A DNA stretch of 64,000 nucleotides from Paragordius varius (Eukaryota; Nematomorpha). Where the stretch lies: assembly GCA_964247055.1 (NCBI GenBank), contig OZ176056.1, positions 8,804,001 through 8,868,000 of the forward strand, written 5' to 3'. Numbering within the stretch: the stretch's first letter is position 1; each line of letters starts with the position of its first letter. Made by a program: the position numbers and the translations under genes. Of the stretch, positions 62,101-64,000 are shown one piece after another. The notes beneath the pieces were generated by a model. That model saw nothing but the letters and a program-made list of their open reading frames with translations, had not been told where the DNA came from and ran no database searches.

Positions 62101-63316
62101 TTCCCGTGTATTTTGAATATTTTCCGCCCTATTATTGCAATTATTTTTGGCATTTATAGGGTTTGGAATATCTAAAGCATCTTTTGTACAGGAATCTGAA
62201 TTGGTTGAGGTATTATAATTTGTTTTATGTAACATTTGACTATTTTTAGCCTTTTCAATAATATCCATAATTATACGTTTCTCAAGGATTGTATTGGCAG
62301 ATTCCTCACCTTTAATCGTTCAAATATTAAAATTTAAAATAAACTTTCTAAAAATATTTCTATTATTAGACATTCAAATTAAAAAAATAAAAATTGGATT
62401 TACACAAAAAACGATAACAAGACTTTTATAAGGAAATGATTTAATTGTCAATCCTTAATTATTTGTAAATTTAATAGGATCATTATAATTATACATTTCT
62501 TGGAAATCTACTTTATCAAACCTAAAAATTTGGTTTTAATTCAAAAACATATTGATTTTAATAAAACGAAAAAAAGTATTGAAATTTTTTTGAAATTTTT
62601 TTTTGAAATCTGAGGAATTAAAATGAAATGCAAACTTGTATGATAAGACGAGCTTATATCAGCAACTTTTCCAGTTGAAGACGAATTATTCGTTGAACTC
62701 ATGAGGTAAATGGCTGAATAGGGGGGAGTAAGGTTGGAACTTACATTCAAACCTTGTATTGGTTTTTCATTTTTTAATTCTGTTGGAAATAATCAATAGT
62801 AAATTAAAATCGAAAATTTGCATTAATATTCTTTATATAAAAAAATCTAATCTTATATAGCTAATAAAGATTTCTTTGATTTTGTTACTGAAAAAAATGT
62901 AATTTAATATAAAAGTCAATCCAATTATATGTATATTAATTAAAGATTTATTTTAAAACTTTGTTGGTTGGAAAAACATTAAGTACAATGTTTAAATCTC
63001 ACAATTATATTGGATAACCTTTAATAAAAAACATTCTTTCTCAAAGCTTAATCGAAATAATAATTATAATAAATGATAAATTCAGTATTTTTTTTCAAAT
63101 AAAAATTAATTAAGACTCTATACATATTTTAAAACGTAAAATTTTTTTTCAAAATCACAAAAAAATGTTATGTATTATACTAGATGAGTTAGAAAATGCT
63201 GGGCCAAATAAAAAAACGCCATCTCCTGGAGTTTTATTAATAACATCTTTGAAATTATCATTTTTATTAATAATTCCACCATTAAAAGTGCCAATAAGGA
63301 TTGGTTCTTGTTCCAC
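50580..63316 (-). CDS. TP53BP1: TP53BP1-like DNA-damage response protein (tandem Tudor + tandem BRCT), 16 visible exons, 5' end outside
   Basis: Proposed exons, 5' to 3' on the minus strand: 63,316-63,181; 62,779-62,636; 62,309-62,031; 61,511-61,347; 60,676-60,374; 59,492-59,296; 58,200-57,972; 57,567-57,287; 56,884-56,749; 56,368-56,169; 55,610-55,401; 54,960-54,809; 53,817-53,726; 53,317-53,010; 51,487-51,224; 50,789-50,580. All junction phases agree and the total is 3,306 nt, exactly 1,102 codons with the stop. Order: a low-complexity region; Tudor 1 (FWVKYRSDANYYPCKLI, then after a long insert KFKVQFCDGELY); Tudor 2 (EEAIVNRILFQNDGQFESIE...ITCLDRIVLCP); a basic linker (SKRKLLGKRRLL); BRCT1 (IFTGYTFLITH, SNGGCILETF, TLICISDSY, RYLLPAG); BRCT2 (FTNLTVMICIVNS, LLTYLGVRILEFTGM, YEWLIQALI). 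The match to human 53BP1 extends to the linkers. 53BP1 binds methylated histone H4 at DNA breaks and steers repair towards end joining. BRCT1 has Phe where human has Trp (SHIFIYE for SHVWVHD). Confidence 0.92.
51541..52019. mobile_element. CAGTATGC palindromic MITE, split by another MITE
   Basis: The left arm TACAGTATGCATTTTAATGG... to about 51,630 pairs with the right arm at about 51,944-52,019, ending ATTAAAATGCATACTGTA. Both ends carry TA. The CAGTAAAAATT MITE at 51,652-51,927 sits between the arms. The whole lies in an intron of the TP53BP1-like gene, just 5' of the exon at 51,224-51,487. Confidence 0.75.
51652..51927. mobile_element. CAGTAAAAATT Tc1/mariner-like MITE (copy nested in CAGTATGC MITE)
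   Basis: Left end TACAGCAAAAATTGAAATTA with ACGGACAAAAC; right end complement ACGTTTTGTCCGTTTAATTT and a final TTGTA. The inner palindrome includes AAAAGACAGCCCTACTTTTT against AAAAAGTATGGTTATCTTTT. Confidence 0.75.
52248..52877. mobile_element. Foldback subfamily C, outer copy interrupted by a sister element
   Basis: Left end TACCATTTACAATTCATAC at 52,248; right end TTGAACTGTAAATGGTA at 52,877, with TA on both outer sides. The inner element 52,425-52,820 interrupts it between ...ATCTTAAATA and TAACACTTAATT, with the TA present on both sides of the insertion. Confidence 0.8.
52425..52820. mobile_element. Foldback subfamily C, inner copy
   Basis: Ends TACCATTTACAGTTCAAAT and TTTGAACTGTAAATGGTA. 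The arms are 21-bp units containing GAACAATTCAAATTCACC, about five per arm in opposite orientation. The core of about 170 bp (TTATGTGTTTTCGAACTAAT ... AAATATAGGTAATTTTTAAT) is shared with all subfamily C copies. Confidence 0.85.
53840..54175. mobile_element. Foldback subfamily C, worn copy
   Basis: Left TAACCATTTACATTTTAAAT, core TTATGCCTTTTGAGGCTAAT and TATAGGCAATTATCTATA. The right arm has diverged 21-bp units (GAGTGAATTTGAAATGTTTA) and ends AAATGATTTA. It is in the intron between the exons at 53,817 and 54,809. Confidence 0.65.
54462..54748. mobile_element. CAGTAAAAATT Tc1/mariner-like MITE (copy 4)
   Basis: Left ACTATGGACAAAACGTAAAA with TATAAAGACAAAT; right complement TATGTTTTGTCCATAGTT and TAATTTTTACTGTA at the end. 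Intron of the TP53BP1-like gene. Confidence 0.7.
54978..55285. repeat. Tandem duplication (~155 bp) with poly-C/poly-A tract
   Basis: Two copies start with a C-run joined to an A-run (54,982-55,007 and 55,141-55,154). Each continues with ...ATTATAAATGTA and CTTTTAACTTAAA.TCAAATG. The runs of C are unusual in this A+T-rich DNA. Confidence 0.7.
55655..55735. mobile_element. Half-copy of the CAGTAAAAATT MITE
   Basis: ACAGTAAAAATTGAAATTAT, then AAGACAAAACAACTTTAAAG and TATAAAGACAAATTG. The partner arm is missing. Confidence 0.55.
56141..56168. repeat. (TA)n microsatellite at a splice donor
   Basis: A run of TA that abuts the donor of the exon 56,368-56,169 on the minus strand, so the intron begins GTATATATAT. 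Length variation here would directly change the donor's neighbourhood. Confidence 0.7.
58275..58815. mobile_element. Foldback subfamily C, copy with an expanded left arm
   Basis: Ends TACCATTTACAGTTCAAAT and GAATTGTAAATGGTA, flanked by TA. The left arm (58,275-58,595) is far longer than the right (58,768-58,815). Besides plain 21-bp units it contains several internal copies of a near-terminal motif, TATACTATTTACAGTTC. The core is the usual subfamily C core. It starts 75 bases from the acceptor of the exon ending at 58,200. Confidence 0.85.
59936..60205 (+). CDS. Possible small gene nested antisense in a TP53BP1 intron
   Basis: An 89-codon plus-strand frame lies between TP53BP1 exons at 59,492 and 60,374. 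The protein starts with a basic, aromatic stretch (FANTLKTIFAKRYKFYK) and continues NPESFVPILRFGEDSEMIVL and KETLKVKIINVKFSS. Its composition is more protein-like than most frames of this length here. It ends SG-stop, with AGCGG|GTAATT at the end, so it could also be a first exon. I recognise no family. On the minus strand a 45-base segment inside it (ending at a GTATTT donor) could be a small extra TP53BP1 exon instead. Confidence 0.35.
   Translation: MNNSTAFFTFANTLKTIFAKRYKFYKIPNPESFVPILRFGEDSEMIVLIDNKETLKVKIINVKFSSINENYIIFESCFLPMYIIRKISG
60866..61115. mobile_element. CAGTAAAAATT Tc1/mariner-like MITE (copy 5)
   Basis: Left GAAATTATACGGACTAAACG with TATAAGGACAAAC; right complement TACGTTTTGTCCGTATAATT and TCAATTTTTACTGTA. 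Intron of the TP53BP1-like gene. The extreme left end is worn. Confidence 0.7.
61595..61884. mobile_element. CAGTAAAAATT Tc1/mariner-like MITE (copy 6) with a (TA)n run
   Basis: Left TACAGTAAAAATTACTATTA with TGGACAAAACG; right ...AAATAATTGTCGTTATATT and CAATTTTTACT. A (TA)n run fills 61,721-61,744 in the middle. Confidence 0.65.
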
Positions 63317-63351
63317 CTAAAACGGGGGGAAAAAATTTTATTCAAAATAAA

Positions 63352-63470
63352 CTTTAAAATAAAAAGTTATTTCACATAATTAGTTTTGATTTTTTAAATT
63401 TACAGTAAAAATTTAAAATAAAAAGTTATTTCACATAATTAGTTTTGATTTTTTAGATTTACAGTAAAAA
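63352..63470. repeat. Direct duplication of ~59 bp ending in the MITE start
   Basis: AAAATAAAAAGTTATTTCAC...GATTTTTTA(A/G)ATTTACAGTAAAAATT is present twice in a row, the second time running into the MITE at 63,460. The duplicated block therefore includes the first ~12 bases of the MITE. Confidence 0.75.
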
Positions 63471-63777
63471 TTGAAATTCTACTATGGGACAAAACGTAAA
63501 AATATAAAGACAAATATTTTTTTCAAAAGATAACCCCATAAATTTTAAAAAATCTTAATTTCTCCTCTAAAAACTATAAAGTTACAATTGTAAAATATCA
63601 AATTAATTGTGTTAGTGATATATATTTCTATTTCACACTTTGCAATAAATATTAAAAATGAATAAGTTATATTATAAAATAAAATTCAAAAAAATATGGG
63701 CTTGTCTTTTAGAAAAAAAATATTTGACTTTATATTTATACGTTTTGTCCTTTTGTATAATTTCAATTTTTACTATA
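63460..63777. mobile_element. CAGTAAAAATT Tc1/mariner-like MITE (copy 7)
   Basis: Left TACAGTAAAAATTGAAATTC with GGGACAAAACG; right complement TACGTTTTGTCC and ATTTCAATTTTTACTATAA. A plus-strand frame at 63,658-63,915 runs through it and is not a gene. Confidence 0.7.
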
Positions 63778-63797
63778 ATTTCTAAAAAAACGATAAA

Positions 63798-64000
63798 TAC
63801 CATTAACACTTCAAATTTACCCTTGAACAATACAAATTCACCAAAAATTATATTCTTAAATAAAAAATTACTTGTAGTTTTTTATATTTTTTTAAATATA
63901 AATATTTTGTTTTAAATTAAAATAATACTGAAAAAATAATAAACTAAGCGATCAAGATGCATTTTATATTAATGAATTATATTAGTTGCCCGAAAACACA
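63798..64000. mobile_element. Foldback subfamily C, left end, cut or worn towards the window edge
   Basis: TACCATTAACACTTCAAATT followed by TACCCTTGAACAATACAAAT and the start of the core. The right end is not seen before the window closes. Confidence 0.5.

Overview
The window is about three-quarters A+T and reads as nuclear DNA of an invertebrate animal. It has spliced genes with short GT-AG introns, a TP53BP1-type tandem Tudor + BRCT protein, a nucleolin-like CCHC/RRM/RGG protein, a leucine-rich-repeat membrane protein, RTE-like LINEs, a GTF2IRD2-type hAT transposase, Ty3/Gypsy fossils and many short inverted-repeat elements. I cannot name the species or phylum from the sequence. All splice sites are my own calls from GT/AG borders, reading phase and protein similarity recognised by eye.

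Layout. 1-20,494 is a repeat domain. Two minus-strand Gypsy copies (1-1,739, cut by the window edge; 14,857-20,492) bracket a tandem array of diverged ~2-2.5 kb units (A1, B1, A2, B2). An RTE-like LINE lies inside the array at 4,452-7,274. 20,494-22,666 is intergenic with a ~105-bp degenerate tandem repeat. 22,667-25,497 (+) is a three-exon LRR transmembrane protein gene. 25,498-40,045 holds no convincing gene but many elements: a LINE 3' fragment, a 65-bp array, a dead hAT transposon, a foldback element and a decayed LTR element.

40,046-49,355 (+) is a 16-exon nucleolin-like gene. 50,580 to beyond 63,316 (-) is a TP53BP1-like gene, of which 16 exons (3,306 nt, exactly 1,102 codons including stop) are visible; its 5' end lies beyond the window. 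The two genes converge, with 1.2 kb between their stop codons. By family, the first should act in the nucleolus on ribosomal RNA and the second on chromatin at DNA breaks; no functional link between them is implied.

The most unusual signal is a family of foldback elements in and around these two genes. All end in TACCATTT...AAATGGTA, are flanked by TA, and carry arms built of minisatellites whose unit is 21 bp in each of three subfamilies. One copy fills most of an intron of the nucleolin-like gene and ends one base short of the splice-acceptor G. Another is nested inside a sister copy with a clean TA duplication. A second family with CAGTAAAAATTGAAAT ends (Tc1/mariner-like MITE) is scattered through the introns.
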